From Alphaproteobacteria bacterium (GTDB lineage Bacteria; Pseudomonadota; Alphaproteobacteria; Micropepsales; Micropepsaceae), in NCBI GenBank assembly GCA_017307355.1, contig JAFKFG010000012.1, forward strand, positions 1-64,000: a stretch of 64,000 nucleotides of DNA, written 5' to 3'. This document shows positions 25,678 to 36,016 of the stretch, piece by piece (within the stretch, counting starts at the first letter, position 1; each line of letters starts with the position of its first letter). The position numbers and the translations under genes were made by a program. The notes beneath the pieces are model-generated. The model searched no databases. It saw nothing but the letters and a program-made list of their open reading frames with translations, and had not been told where the DNA came from.

Positions 25678-27192
25678 ATGAACACCGTCGAAATTGGGAC
25701 CTCCACCGTCAGCAATTTTATTGATGGCCAGCTCGTGCCCGGCAGCACCGGCCGGACTCAGGACGTCTTCAATCCGGCGACCGGGCGAAAGGCGCGAAGC
25801 GTCTGCCTGTCCTCGGCTGCGGATGTCGATGCGGCGGTGAAATCGGCCAAGGCTGCGTTTCCCGCCTGGGCGAACCTGCCGCCTCTGCGCCGCGTGCGGC
25901 TGATGAACAAATATCTGGCGCTGATGAATGCGCACAAGGACGAGCTGGCGCGCGCGATCACCGCCGAACACGGCAAAGTCTTCTCCGACGCCAAGGGCGA
26001 GGTGGAGCGCGGCATCGACATCATCGAATTCGCCTGCGGCATGCCCCAGCTTCTGAAAGGCGATTTCACCGACCAGGTTTCCACCAATATCGACAATTGG
26101 ACATTGCGCCAGCCGCTGGGCGTGGTCGCCGGGATCACGCCGTTCAACTTTCCGGTGATGGTGCCAGCCTGGATGTATCCGATCGCGATCGCGGCCGGTA
26201 ACACCTTTGTCCTCAAGCCCAGCCCCATCGATCCTTCGCCGTCCCTGATGGTGGCCGAGTTGATGCGCGAAGCGGGCTTCCCCAAAGGCGTGTTCAATGT
26301 GGTCCAGGGCGACAAGGAAGCGGTCGACGCCATCTTGGCGCATCCGGATGTCCAGGCCGTGTCGTTCGTCGGCTCGACCCCCATCGCCAATTACATTTAC
26401 GAAACCGGGGCGCGCGCCGGAAAGCGGGTGCAGGCGCTGGGCGGGGCGAAAAATCATCTGGTGGCGATGCCCGACGCGGATCCGGAAAAGGTGGTCGATG
26501 CCTTGATGGGTGCGGCCTATGGCTCGGCGGGCGAGCGCTGCATGGCGATCTCGGTGGCCGTGCTGGTGGGGTCGGCGGCGGATAAGATCATTCCTTTGCT
26601 GGTGAAGCGGGCCAAGGAGCTGAAGATCGGCAACGGCATGAATGATGCGACCGAGATGGGACCGATCGTCACCAGCGTGGCGCGTCAGCGGATCACCGGC
26701 TACATCGAGAAAGGCGTGGCGGAAGGTGCCACCCTGGTGGTGGACGGCCGCGGCTATGTCGCGCCCGGCCATGAGGAAGGCTTCTTCCTGGGCCCCACGC
26801 TGTTCGATCACGTCAAGCCGGGAATGACGATCCACCGGGAAGAAATCTTCGGGCCGGTTCTTTGCTGCGTGCGGGTCGCGACCATGGAAGAGGCGTTGAA
26901 CCTGATCAACAATCATGAATTCGCCAATGGCGTGAGCTGCTTCACCAGCGACGGCCATGCGGCCCGGGAATTCGGGCGCAATGTCCAGTGCGGAATGGTC
27001 GGCATCAATGTTCCGATCCCCGTGCCGATGGCGTGGCATGGCTTTGGCGGCTGGAAGCGCAGCCTATTCGGCGACATGCACATATATGGCGAGGAAGGCG
27101 TGCGCTTTTACACCCGCCAGAAATCGATCATGCAGCGCTGGCCGGACAGCATCGGCAAGGGCGCCGAATTCCAGATGCCGGTATCGCGTTAA
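25678..27192 (+). CDS. mmsA: CoA-acylating methylmalonate-semialdehyde dehydrogenase
   Basis: 504 residues, usual MmsA length. The ALDH fold shows [19 protein letters not shown] and [17 protein letters not shown], both typical of MmsA rather than of other ALDH classes, and catalytic Cys288 in GERCMAI. It oxidises malonate or methylmalonate semialdehyde to acetyl- or propionyl-CoA with NAD and CoA. It is the first gene of a five-gene run. In this setting it could act on valine, beta-alanine or another short semialdehyde. Confidence 0.9.
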   Translation: MNTVEIGTSTVSNFIDGQLVPGSTGRTQDVFNPATGRKARSVCLSSAADVDAAVKSAKAAFPAWANLPPLRRVRLMNKYLALMNAHKDELARAITAEHGKVFSDAKGEVERGIDIIEFACGMPQLLKGDFTDQVSTNIDNWTLRQPLGVVAGITPFNFPVMVPAWMYPIAIAAGNTFVLKPSPIDPSPSLMVAELMREAGFPKGVFNVVQGDKEAVDAILAHPDVQAVSFVGSTPIANYIYETGARAGKRVQALGGAKNHLVAMPDADPEKVVDALMGAAYGSAGERCMAISVAVLVGSAADKIIPLLVKRAKELKIGNGMNDATEMGPIVTSVARQRITGYIEKGVAEGATLVVDGRGYVAPGHEEGFFLGPTLFDHVKPGMTIHREEIFGPVLCCVRVATMEEALNLINNHEFANGVSCFTSDGHAAREFGRNVQCGMVGINVPIPVPMAWHGFGGWKRSLFGDMHIYGEEGVRFYTRQKSIMQRWPDSIGKGAEFQMPVSR

Positions 27193-27218
27193 AAAACAAA
27201 AGTTCCTGGGAGGGAGTG

Positions 27219-28430
27219 ATGCAGACCGAAGAGCTCCGCAAGGGGCCTCTGGAAGGTATTACGGTTTTGGATTTCTCGCGGGTGCTGGCGGGGCCTTACT
27301 GCACCATGATCCTGGCCGATCTGGGCGCCCGGGTGATCAAGATCGAGAAGTTCGGAACCGGTGATGACACGCGGGCCTTCGGGCCGTTCGTGGATGGCGA
27401 GTCCGCCTATTTCATGTGCTTCAACCGGGGCAAGGAAAGCATCGTCCTCGACATCAAGTCGCCGCGCGACCGCGAATTGCTGGAGCGCTTGTTGGACGAA
27501 GCCGATGTGGTGGTGGAGAATTTCCGCCCCGGCGTGATGGACCGGCTGGGCTATGGCGCCGAGCGGCTGGCAAAGACCCATCCGCACATCGTCTATGCGT
27601 CCGTCTCCGGCTTCGGCCATAGCGGCCCGTTCAGCGATCTTCCCGGCTACGACATGGTGGTGCAGGCGATGGGCGGCATCATGAGCCTGACCGGCTGGCC
27701 GGATGGCCCGCCTTCGCGGGTGGGCACCAGCTTCGGCGATCTGGGCGCGGCGCTGTTCGCCACCGTGGGCATTCTGGCGTCGCTTTACAAGCGGAACCAG
27801 AACGCGCAGGGCGGGCGCGTGGATATCGGCATGTTGGATTGCCAGGCCGCGCTGATGGAGACGGCCTTGGCGCGCTACGACGCGGAAGGCAAAGTCCCCA
27901 ACCGGACCGGCGACAGCCACCCCTCGCTGGCGCCATTCGAAAGCTTTGCGGCCAAGGATGGCCGGATCGTGATCGCGGCGGGCAACGACACGCTGTTCGT
28001 GCTGATGGCGGATGCCTTGGGCGCGCCGGAACTGGCGTTGCAGGCGCCTTTCGCCACCAACGATCTGCGCTGCCGGAACCGGCCGGACATGATCAAGGCG
28101 ATTGAAGCGGTGACCAGAACCCAGAATGTCCAGCATTGGGTCGAAAGGTTGAACGAGGCGGGTGTGCCCTGTTCGCCGATCAACACCATCGACAAGCTGT
28201 TCGACCACCCTCAGCTTCTGGCGCGCGACATGTTTATCAAAGTGAAAAGTGGCGAAACCGGCCGGGCCGTCCGCACCGCCGGTAACCCGATCCGCATGAG
28301 CGGATACAAGGGGAACAACATCGTGGATCCCATCGTGGCGCCGAAGCTGAACCAGCACCGCGAGCAGATCCTGCATGAATTCATGGCCGCGCGGGATGCC
28401 TATGTGTCATCCCATGGCGGCGAGGAATAA
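27219..28430 (+). CDS. Class III CoA transferase (CaiB/BaiF family)
   Basis: 403 residues from ATG at 27219 behind GGGAGGGAG. N-terminal LEGITVLDFSRVLAGPYCT and the Rossmann part VIKIEKFGTGDDTR are family signatures. The catalytic Asp is likely Asp145 in PGYDMVVQA. It transfers CoA between a free acid and an acyl-CoA donor (for example succinyl-CoA). It follows mmsA by 26 bases and precedes the enoyl-CoA hydratase, so it should activate the substrate acid of the pathway. Confidence 0.88.
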   Translation: MQTEELRKGPLEGITVLDFSRVLAGPYCTMILADLGARVIKIEKFGTGDDTRAFGPFVDGESAYFMCFNRGKESIVLDIKSPRDRELLERLLDEADVVVENFRPGVMDRLGYGAERLAKTHPHIVYASVSGFGHSGPFSDLPGYDMVVQAMGGIMSLTGWPDGPPSRVGTSFGDLGAALFATVGILASLYKRNQNAQGGRVDIGMLDCQAALMETALARYDAEGKVPNRTGDSHPSLAPFESFAAKDGRIVIAAGNDTLFVLMADALGAPELALQAPFATNDLRCRNRPDMIKAIEAVTRTQNVQHWVERLNEAGVPCSPINTIDKLFDHPQLLARDMFIKVKSGETGRAVRTAGNPIRMSGYKGNNIVDPIVAPKLNQHREQILHEFMAARDAYVSSHGGEE

Positions 28431-28485
28431 CAGCCCATTCCATTGAAGCGGAACCATTGATTGTCCGCAGTGTCAGGAGAATTTC

Positions 28486-29313
28486 ATGAGCGACAAACCC
28501 ATCGACAGCAGGCCGGACAATCAGGCCGGCGCCAAAGCCGCCAAATGGGAAACCATTCTGGTGGAACGGCGCGAGCGCGTGGGGCTGATCACCCTCAATC
28601 GCCCCAAATCGCTGAACGCCCTCAACCGGCAACTGGCGCAGGAAACGCTGAAAGCGTTGCAGGAATTCGACGCCGACGAGCGGGTAGGCGCGATCGTGAT
28701 CGCCGGAAGCCCGCGTGCCTTTGCGGCGGGCGCCGACATCGCCGAAATGGCGGAAAAATCCTTCACCAATTTCTACATGGACGATTTCCTGGCTTCCTGG
28801 GACCAGGTCCGCTTGATCGCCAAGCCCATCATCGCGGCGGTCAGCGGCTTTGCCCTGGGCGGCGGTTGCGAGCTGGCTCTGCTCTGCGACTTCATCATTG
28901 CGTCCGACGACGCCCAGTTCGGCCAGCCGGAAATCAAGTTGGGCGTATTGCCGGGCATCGGCGGATCGCAGCGACTGACCCGCGCGGTGGGCAAATCCCT
29001 GGCGATGGACATGATCCTCACCGGACGCTCCATCAATGCGGTCGAAGCCAAGGCGGCCGGCATGGTGGCCCGCGTTGTTGCTCCGGCGGATCTGCTGCAG
29101 ACCGCGCTGGAAGCGGCCCATACCATCGCCGCCTATAACGCGCCTGCGGTGAAGATGGCGAAACAGGCCGTCAATCAGGCTTTCGAAAGCTCGCTGGCGG
29201 AGGGGCTGCGGCACGAACGCTTGCTGTTCCAGGCCGCTTTTGCCACCGAAGGGCAGAAGGAAGGCATGAATGCCTTCGTCGCCAAACGGGCGCCCGTTTT
29301 CCGGAACCGTTGA
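28486..29313 (+). CDS. Enoyl-CoA hydratase/isomerase (crotonase family)
   Basis: 275 residues. Crotonase features: oxyanion-hole region [27 protein letters not shown] and [19 protein letters not shown] with the two catalytic Glu positions. The N-terminus has about 15 extra polar residues. It hydrates trans-2-enoyl-CoA to 3-hydroxyacyl-CoA in a beta-oxidation step. It ends 13 bases before the GMC oxidoreductase start. Confidence 0.9.
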   Translation: MSDKPIDSRPDNQAGAKAAKWETILVERRERVGLITLNRPKSLNALNRQLAQETLKALQEFDADERVGAIVIAGSPRAFAAGADIAEMAEKSFTNFYMDDFLASWDQVRLIAKPIIAAVSGFALGGGCELALLCDFIIASDDAQFGQPEIKLGVLPGIGGSQRLTRAVGKSLAMDMILTGRSINAVEAKAAGMVARVVAPADLLQTALEAAHTIAAYNAPAVKMAKQAVNQAFESSLAEGLRHERLLFQAAFATEGQKEGMNAFVAKRAPVFRNR

Positions 29314-29326
29314 TCGAGGCTTGTCC

Positions 29327-30967
29327 GTGGATCAGGTTCAATTGCTCGACGGCGAGTATGATTACATCATCGCCGGCGCCGGTTCGGCCGGTTGCGTGGT
29401 GGCCAATCGCTTGTCGGCCGATCCCAAGACCCGCGTCCTGCTGCTGGAAGCGGGCGGCCAGGACAATTGGATCTGGTTTCATATTCCGGTGGGATATCTG
29501 TTCGCCATCGGCAATCCCCGAAGCGACTGGATGTTTCAGACCGAGCCGGAGCCCGGCCTGAACGGCCGTTCGCTCAAATATCCGCGCGGCAAGGTGATCG
29601 GGGGGTCGTCCGCGATCAATGCGATGATCTCCATGCGCGGACAGCGCCAGGACTATGACAATTGGCGGCAGCTGGGCTTGACCGGCTGGAGCGCGGACGA
29701 GGTCTTTTCCGCTTTCAAGCGGCTGGACAATCATTTCCTGGGTGAAACCGAACATCATGGCGCCAAGGGCGAGTGGCGGGTGGAAGAGCCGCGGCTGCGC
29801 TGGGACATTCTGGACGCGGTTCGCGATGCGGCGGTGGAGATGGGTATTCCCCAAACGTCGGATTTCAATACCGGAAACAATGAAGGCGTCGGCTATTTCC
29901 ATGTGAACCAGAAGCGGGGGCTGCGCTGGTCGGCGGCGCGGGGCTTCCTGAAGCCGGCCTTGCGCCGTCCCAACCTGCGCCTGGAAACGCACGCCAATAT
30001 CGACAGGCTGATCTTCGACGGCCGCCGGGCCAGCGGCATCCGCTTTGTTCGCGGCGGAAAGACCTTCGAGGCGCGGGCCAAGCGCGAAGTCATATTGTGC
30101 GCGGGCTCGATCGGCTCGATCGAAATCCTGCAGCGCTCGGGGGTGGGCGATCCGGCGTTCCTGCAATCGCTGGGTATTCCGGTTCAGCTGGCGCGCGAAG
30201 GCGTGGGCAGAAACCTGCAGGATCACCTCCAACAGCGGATGATCTATAAAGTCTCCGGCGTCAAAACCCTCAACGAGACCTATCATTCACTGGTCGGCAG
30301 GGCGTTGATGGGCGCCGAATATGCCATGTTCCAGACCGGCCCCTTGACCATGGCGCCGTCCCAGCTGGGCATATTCACCCGCTCCGACGCCATGCACGAC
30401 CGTGCCAATATCCAGTTTCATGTTCAGCCGCTGTCGCTGGATAAGTTCGGCGATCCCCTGCACAAATTCCGCGCCATCACCGTCAGCGCCTGCAACCTGC
30501 GGCCCACATCGCGGGGCATGGTTCACATCCGCTCCACCGATTTCCGCGACAAGCCGGTGATCAAGCCCAACTATCTCTCCACCGACGAAGACCGGCGAGT
30601 GGCTGCCGATGCCATTCGCGTGACACGCCGGTTGATGGGGCAACAGGCGCTTTCGAAATATGCGCCGGACGAATATGTGCCGGGACCCAAGGTCTCGAAC
30701 GATACCGCCGACCTGGCGAAGGCCGCGGGCGATATCGGCACCACCATCTTCCATCCCGTCGGCACAGCGAAGATGGGCATTTCCACCGATCCCATGGCGG
30801 TGGTGGATGAGCGCCTCAAGGTCCATGGCGCGGGCGGCCTTCGGGTGGTGGATGCCTCGGTGATGCCCAACATCACCTCGGGCAATACCAACACCCCCAC
30901 CATCATGATCGCGGAAAAAGGCGCCGGCTATATCATCGAGGACGGCCGGAGTTCTTTTAACACTTAA
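29327..30967 (+). CDS. GMC-family FAD alcohol dehydrogenase (choline-dehydrogenase like)
   Basis: 546 residues from GTG at 29327. The first residues lead into the FAD dinucleotide fold YIIAGAGSAGCVVANRL; GMC signatures YPRGKVIGGSSAINAM and the C-terminal FHPVGTAKMG and SGNTNTPTIMIAEKGA with the catalytic His and Asn follow. An ATG at 29270 would start inside the hydratase gene and is less likely. It oxidises an alcohol with FAD. The position suggests the upstream oxidation of a primary alcohol in the same pathway. Confidence 0.88.
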   Translation: MDQVQLLDGEYDYIIAGAGSAGCVVANRLSADPKTRVLLLEAGGQDNWIWFHIPVGYLFAIGNPRSDWMFQTEPEPGLNGRSLKYPRGKVIGGSSAINAMISMRGQRQDYDNWRQLGLTGWSADEVFSAFKRLDNHFLGETEHHGAKGEWRVEEPRLRWDILDAVRDAAVEMGIPQTSDFNTGNNEGVGYFHVNQKRGLRWSAARGFLKPALRRPNLRLETHANIDRLIFDGRRASGIRFVRGGKTFEARAKREVILCAGSIGSIEILQRSGVGDPAFLQSLGIPVQLAREGVGRNLQDHLQQRMIYKVSGVKTLNETYHSLVGRALMGAEYAMFQTGPLTMAPSQLGIFTRSDAMHDRANIQFHVQPLSLDKFGDPLHKFRAITVSACNLRPTSRGMVHIRSTDFRDKPVIKPNYLSTDEDRRVAADAIRVTRRLMGQQALSKYAPDEYVPGPKVSNDTADLAKAAGDIGTTIFHPVGTAKMGISTDPMAVVDERLKVHGAGGLRVVDASVMPNITSGNTNTPTIMIAEKGAGYIIEDGRSSFNT

Positions 30968-31017
30968 ATAAATGCGCTAGGCATGGCGCGTCGGGGCATG
31001 CGCCGCGGCGTACGGGA

Positions 31018-32229
31018 ATGCATGCCATGCCTGCTGCCTATATCTGCGACGGCCTCAGAACGCCCATCGGGCGCTACAACGGCGTCCTGGCGAAAATCCG
31101 CGCCGACGACCTGGCGGCGCTGACCATCAAGGCCCTGCTGGAGCGGCACGCGGCGCTGGATCCCAAGGTCATCGACGAGGTGATGCTGGGCTGCGCCAAT
31201 CAGTCCGGCGAGGACAGCCGGAATGTCGCCCGCATGGTGGCGCTGCTGGCGGGCCTGCCGGACAGCGTTCCGGGCGTAACCGTGAACCGGCTATGCGCAT
31301 CCGGCCTGGATGCGGTGGGGCAGGCGGCGCGGGCCATCATGTCCGGCGAGGCCGATCTGATCCTGGCGGGCGGCGTGGAAAGCATGACCCGCGCGCCCTT
31401 CGTGATGGGCAAGGCCGATGCGGCCTTCTCGCGCGCCGCAAAAATCGAAGACACCACCATCGGCTGGCGTTTCGTCAATCCGGCGATGGCCAAGGCTTAT
31501 GGCGTCGAATCCATGCCCGAAACGGCGGAGAATGTGGCGGCGGAATTCGGCATCAGCCGCGCCGACCAGGATGCGTTTGCCTGGCGCAGCCAGCAACGCG
31601 CCGCCGCGGCCCAGGCGCGGGGTTTCTTCCATGATGAGCTTGTACCCGTCATGGTACCGGGAAAAACCGGCCCCCTGTTGATCGATCGCGACGAGCATCC
31701 GCGCCCGGAAACGACTCTGGATGCGCTTGCCAAATTGAAACCCGTGGTTCGCGAAGGCGGCACGGTGACGGCCGGCAACGCGTCCGGCGTGAATGATGGA
31801 GCGGCCGTCCTGATCATTGCATCGCAAGATGCCGCGCGGCGCCATGGCCTGATCCCGCGCGCCAGGATTCTGGGCTATGCCGCCGCCGGCGTGCCGCCAC
31901 GGGTGATGGGAATCGGGCCGGTGCCGGCGGCGCGGAAGTTGATGGCGAAGACGGGATTGTCGATCACGGATTTCGACATCGTCGAGCTGAACGAGGCATT
32001 CGCTGCCCAGGCATTGGCGGTGCTGCGCCAGATGGGCCTTCCTGACGATGCCGAGAAGGTCAATCCCAATGGCGGAGCCATCGCCCTCGGCCACCCCTTG
32101 GGTGCGTCCGGCGCCAGGCTGGCGCTGACCGCCTTGCGCGCCTTGGAGGAAAAGAAAGGCCGTTTTGCGCTGGCCACATTGTGCGTGGGCGTCGGGCAAG
32201 GCGCTGCCCTGGCCATGGAATTGGTTTGA
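31018..32229 (+). CDS. Acetyl-CoA acyltransferase (3-oxoadipyl-CoA thiolase type)
   Basis: 403 residues from ATG at 31018 (another ATG lies at 31027). Nucleophile Cys93 in [30 protein letters not shown] with the His, and [10 protein letters not shown] with the second Cys complete the thiolase active site. The sequence is near PcaF-type thiolases, which cleave 3-oxoadipyl-CoA, but general beta-ketothiolase activity is also possible. It is the last gene of the run. Confidence 0.88.
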   Translation: MHAMPAAYICDGLRTPIGRYNGVLAKIRADDLAALTIKALLERHAALDPKVIDEVMLGCANQSGEDSRNVARMVALLAGLPDSVPGVTVNRLCASGLDAVGQAARAIMSGEADLILAGGVESMTRAPFVMGKADAAFSRAAKIEDTTIGWRFVNPAMAKAYGVESMPETAENVAAEFGISRADQDAFAWRSQQRAAAAQARGFFHDELVPVMVPGKTGPLLIDRDEHPRPETTLDALAKLKPVVREGGTVTAGNASGVNDGAAVLIIASQDAARRHGLIPRARILGYAAAGVPPRVMGIGPVPAARKLMAKTGLSITDFDIVELNEAFAAQALAVLRQMGLPDDAEKVNPNGGAIALGHPLGASGARLALTALRALEEKKGRFALATLCVGVGQGAALAMELV

Positions 32230-32353
32230 ATCAGAAGTGACGACTTGTCGATGACGGATCGGACTTTCGGGTTTGTGAAGAACCTTTTATCATCCGGTCA
32301 TGGTGGCGGGTCTTGCGGAGTGCAGGGGTCCCCGATCAGGCTGAGAGGAAACG

Positions 32354-33448
32354 ATGCGATATTTTGCTTATGCTTTGACGGCCGCTTTGGCGATCACGCC
32401 CGCGATGGCGCAGAAGGCGATGGACGCCGGTACCATACCCGATATGACGGCGCCCACGAATGACGCGCCGAACCCGTATCAAACCGTCAAGGACTACTTC
32501 AAGCTTCCCGCCGGACGGACCTGGGGTTCCACCAGCGCGGTCGAGATCGATCGCGACGGCAAGTCGATCTGGGTCGCGGAGCGCTGCGGCCAAAATGGCT
32601 GCCTCGACCGCAAGACCGGCAAGATGTCGGACCTGCCCAGCGTCCTGAAATTCGATTCGACCGGCAAGCTGGTGAAGTCGTTCGGCGCGGGCCTGATGAT
32701 CTTCCCGCACGGCATCTATGTCGATCGTGACGGCAATGTCTGGGTGACGGACGGGCAGGATAACGGCAAGCGCCGCGAGCGGGGCGCCACCGGTCCGATC
32801 GGTCCCGATGGCGCGACGTTGGGCAATCAGGTCATCAAGTTCAGCCCGGACGGCAAGGTGCTTCTGACCCTGGGCAAGAAGGGCGGTGCCGCCGCGCCGG
32901 ATTATTTCTATCAGCCCAATGACGTCGTCACCGCGGCCAATGGCGATATCTTCGTGGCCGAAGGTCATGGCGCGGGCAACAACCGCATTCTGAAATTCGA
33001 CAAGACCGGCAAGTTCATCAAGGAATGGGGCAAGCTGGGCACGGGCCCGGGCGAATTCGATCAGCCGCATGCGCTGGCCATCGATTCCAAGAACCGCCTT
33101 CTGGTCGGCGACCGCAACAACAACCGAGTCCAGATTTTCGACCTGGACGGCAAATTCATCCAGCAGCTGCACCAGTTCAGCCGGCCCAGCGGTATCTGGG
33201 TGACCAAGGATGACATGCTGTATGTCACCGACTCCGAATCGGAATCGGTTTCGCGCAATCACAATGGCTGGAAGCGCGGCGTCCGCTGGGGCAGCCTGAA
33301 GGACGGCAAGATATTGGGCTTCATTCCCGATCCTGTCGAGAAGTCGAGCGACACCAGCGCCGCCGAAGGCGTCGCGGTCGATGCGGCCGGAAACATCTAC
33401 GGCGCCGAAGTGGGGCCGAAGGATCTGGTCAAGTATGTGAAGAAATAA
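32354..33448 (+). CDS. Secreted NHL-repeat beta-propeller protein (second copy)
   Basis: 364 residues. The signal peptide ends near residue 20 (TPAMAQ). Repeated blades contain KFDSTGKLVKSFG, IYVDRDGNVWVTDGQDN and KFDKTGKFIKEWGK, ending in VDAAGNIYGAEVGPKDLVKY. It belongs to the same type as the protein at 18278-19441. It could act as a lactonase or as a binding scaffold; no catalytic residues can be named. It is followed by a strong bidirectional terminator. Confidence 0.8.
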   Translation: MRYFAYALTAALAITPAMAQKAMDAGTIPDMTAPTNDAPNPYQTVKDYFKLPAGRTWGSTSAVEIDRDGKSIWVAERCGQNGCLDRKTGKMSDLPSVLKFDSTGKLVKSFGAGLMIFPHGIYVDRDGNVWVTDGQDNGKRRERGATGPIGPDGATLGNQVIKFSPDGKVLLTLGKKGGAAAPDYFYQPNDVVTAANGDIFVAEGHGAGNNRILKFDKTGKFIKEWGKLGTGPGEFDQPHALAIDSKNRLLVGDRNNNRVQIFDLDGKFIQQLHQFSRPSGIWVTKDDMLYVTDSESESVSRNHNGWKRGVRWGSLKDGKILGFIPDPVEKSSDTSAAEGVAVDAAGNIYGAEVGPKDLVKYVKK

Positions 33449-33475
33449 CCGGCCTTTTCAGCGACGGTTCAGCGC

Positions 33476-33501
33476 GACCCGGTCCCGGCAGGGACCGGGT
33501 C
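33476..33501. terminator. Bidirectional terminator between convergent genes
   Basis: GACCCGGTCCC pairs perfectly with GGGACCGGGTC around GGCA (11 base pairs). It lies between the propeller gene and the convergent aldehyde dehydrogenase, with TTTT 33506-33510 on the forward side. Confidence 0.75.
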
Positions 33502-33509
33502 GTTGCATT

Positions 33510-34991
33510 TTAAAGATCGAATTTCACGCCCTGGGCCAGCGGCAGGGTGCTGCCGTAATTGATGCTCTGGGTCTGGCGGCGCATATAGGCCTTCCAGGCA
33601 TCCGATCCGCTTTCGCGGCCGCCGCCGGTTTCTTTCTCGCCGCCAAAGGCGCCGCCGATCTCCGCCCCCGACGGGCCCATATTCACGTTGGCGATACCGC
33701 AATCCGATCCCTTGGCGGAGAGGAATTTCTCCGCTTCCGACAGGTCGCGGGTGATGATGGAGGAGGAAAGGCCCTGCGGCACGTCCCGCAGCATCGCCAC
33801 GGCTTCGTCGAAGGTCGAATAGCGCATCACATACAGAATGGGCGCGAACGTCTCTTCCCGCACGATGTCGTTCTGGGCCTGCATCTCCGCGATGGCGGGG
33901 CGCACATAAAGATCGCGCACCGTTTCGCCGCCCGTGACGGTGCCGCCCGCGGCGCGCGCGGCGGCAAGCGCGCGGATCATGCAATCCTGCGCTTGGCTGT
34001 CGATCAGGGGACCGATCAGGTTGTTCGCGTCACGGGGATCGCCGATGGAAATGCTGGCGAAGGCGCTTTTCAACCGGCTCACCAGCCGGTCATAGACATC
34101 GTTATGCACGATCAGCCGCCGCAAGGTGGTGCAGCGCTGGCCGGACGTGCCGGCGGCACCGAAAGCGATGGCACGAAGCGCCAGGTCCAGGTCCGCCGAC
34201 GGCGTCACGATGGTGGCGGCATTGCCGCCCAGTTCCAGCAGCGAGCGGCCGAAGCGGGCGGCGACCGCCGTTCCCACGGCGCGGCCCATCCGCGTGGAGC
34301 CGGTGGCCGAAATCAGCGGCACCCGCGTGTCGTTCACCAGGGCTTCGCCGACCGCGGCGCCGCCGATCAGGAGAGCCGACAGGCCTTCCGGCGCGGGCTC
34401 GAAATCCTTGATGACCTTCTGAAGCAAGGCTTCGGCCGCGAAGGCCGATAGCGGCGTCTTCTCCGACGGCTTCCACAACACCGGATCGCCGCAGACCAAA
34501 GCCAGGGCCGCATTCCACGCCCACACCGCCACAGGAAAATTGAAGGCCGAAATGATGCCCACCGGGCCCAGCGGGTGCCACATCTCCCGCATGTGATGGT
34601 CGGGCCGTTCGGAGGCGATGGTGAGGCCGTAAAGCTGGCGCGACAGACCGACCGCGAAATCGCAGATGTCGATCATCTCCTGCACTTCGCCCAGGCCCTC
34701 CGACAAGGGTTTGCCGGATTCCAACGTCACCAGCCGGCCCAGCGGTTCCTTGTTGGCGCGCAGGATTTCCCCCAACCGCCGCACCAATTCGCCGCGCACG
34801 GGGCCGGGCACGGCGCGCCAGGTCTGGAAGGCGTGCACCGACGATGCGATTGCTTTCTCGATCCCGGCGGCATCGCTCTGCGCCACGCCGGGCAGGATCG
34901 AGCCGTCGACCGGGGAGGCGCGGCCCTCGCCATTAGCGGCAAGGCCGAAGCCATCCAAAATCGCTTTCGCGTCTTTCGCTGCCTGGATCAT
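33510..34991 (-). CDS. Alpha-aminoadipate-semialdehyde dehydrogenase (ALDH7 family)
   Basis: 493 residues. ALDH fold with ISAFNFPVAVWAWNAAL, LLELGGNAATIVTPSADLDLA and catalytic Cys in GQRCTTLRRL, plus NVNMGPSGAEIGGAFGGEKE, features of the antiquitin/AmaB group. It would oxidise aminoadipate semialdehyde (in equilibrium with piperideine-6-carboxylate) to 2-aminoadipate. Its start overlaps the end of the HglS-like gene by four bases, so both are co-translated within a lysine-degradation operon. Confidence 0.88.
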   Translation of the reverse strand: MIQAAKDAKAILDGFGLAANGEGRASPVDGSILPGVAQSDAAGIEKAIASSVHAFQTWRAVPGPVRGELVRRLGEILRANKEPLGRLVTLESGKPLSEGLGEVQEMIDICDFAVGLSRQLYGLTIASERPDHHMREMWHPLGPVGIISAFNFPVAVWAWNAALALVCGDPVLWKPSEKTPLSAFAAEALLQKVIKDFEPAPEGLSALLIGGAAVGEALVNDTRVPLISATGSTRMGRAVGTAVAARFGRSLLELGGNAATIVTPSADLDLALRAIAFGAAGTSGQRCTTLRRLIVHNDVYDRLVSRLKSAFASISIGDPRDANNLIGPLIDSQAQDCMIRALAAARAAGGTVTGGETVRDLYVRPAIAEMQAQNDIVREETFAPILYVMRYSTFDEAVAMLRDVPQGLSSSIITRDLSEAEKFLSAKGSDCGIANVNMGPSGAEIGGAFGGEKETGGGRESGSDAWKAYMRRQTQSINYGSTLPLAQGVKFDL

Positions 34992-35992
34992 GCCGCCGTC
35001 ATCTTGAAAATGCCCTGGGCGTTGTTGGTGTCGAAGGCCAGATCGAGCCGGTCTTCGTCCGGCATCGCCGCGCGGGTGATGAATTCGAAGAAGGAGCCTG
35101 GCACTTCGCGCCGGATCAAATTGCCATCGGTGTCGCGGAATTCGCGCAACACCGGGTCGGCATGCAGCGCGGTCTGGCGCACGCGGCCGGATTGAGAGAC
35201 TTCGATCCGGTCCTTCACCCGTCGGCCGCGCGCGGCTTGTTCCTCGACCACTACATGCAGATCGGGCACCCGGTCGGTGGCATGGTTGAAGGCGTTGCCC
35301 TCGGTGGCGATCCAGGCCATCTCGGCGGACTCGGCTTTGAGGATTTCATAATCGGCCAGACTGGGCGCCTCGTGCCGGCGGGTGAAGCAGGCCGCCAGTT
35401 TCGGCAGAAGGGATCGCGCTTCGGCCAGCGGCAAGCTGCCTTCTCCGGCCAACTGCGCCAGCCGCACCAGATCGACGGCGGTCAAAGGATCGCTGGATTC
35501 GTCTGTCACCCTGAGCACCGCTGCCTGGAAGTCCGGCGAGAATTGTTCGGGATGAAGCTCGCTGACGAAGAATTGCGGCAGGTCTTCCGGCAAGTCGCGA
35601 TGGGTGAAGGATCTGCCCGTCATCTTCAGCCGCGCCATGGGATAGAGATTGGTGGCGTGATAGCCGAGCGGCTCCAGCACGCGGGCGATGGCGGAAAGCC
35701 CCGCGGGCAAGGTGCCCATATTCTCCATCGCAACGGTGCGCATGGCGCCATGATCGAAGACCAGCTTGCGTCCGGCCTCTTTCAGGTCGTCCATATAGGC
35801 GCGGCCGCTGGGCACGCGCTCCAGCAGGCCGGCCAGAAGATGCAGGTTGAGCGCGGCGGCCAATGTGGCGCGCGAAACCTCGCCGCCTTTTTCATGCAGG
35901 ACCGAAACGGGAAGCGCCACGCTGTCGCGCAAGGCCGATGCGGCCCCGGTCAGCAATTGGCCGAGGTGAGTTTGTTCAGGCATGATGGACAT
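34988..35992 (-). CDS. 2-oxoadipate dioxygenase/decarboxylase, HglS-like (DUF1338)
   Basis: 334 residues. This DUF1338 protein of the vicinal-oxygen-chelate fold keeps the metal triad: His81 (FDHGAMRTV), His237 (GNAFNHATDRV) and Glu303 (PGSFFEFITR). Members convert 2-oxoadipate to D-2-hydroxyglutarate in the D-lysine/2-aminoadipate route of Pseudomonas putida. Genes on both sides fit that pathway. The aminotransferase that makes 2-oxoadipate and the D-2-hydroxyglutarate dehydrogenase are not in the window. It starts 24 bases after the upstream gene. Confidence 0.85.
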   Translation of the reverse strand: MSIMPEQTHLGQLLTGAASALRDSVALPVSVLHEKGGEVSRATLAAALNLHLLAGLLERVPSGRAYMDDLKEAGRKLVFDHGAMRTVAMENMGTLPAGLSAIARVLEPLGYHATNLYPMARLKMTGRSFTHRDLPEDLPQFFVSELHPEQFSPDFQAAVLRVTDESSDPLTAVDLVRLAQLAGEGSLPLAEARSLLPKLAACFTRRHEAPSLADYEILKAESAEMAWIATEGNAFNHATDRVPDLHVVVEEQAARGRRVKDRIEVSQSGRVRQTALHADPVLREFRDTDGNLIRREVPGSFFEFITRAAMPDEDRLDLAFDTNNAQGIFKMTAA

Positions 35993-36016
35993 ATGTCTTG
36001 CGGTGAAGGTTGAAAC

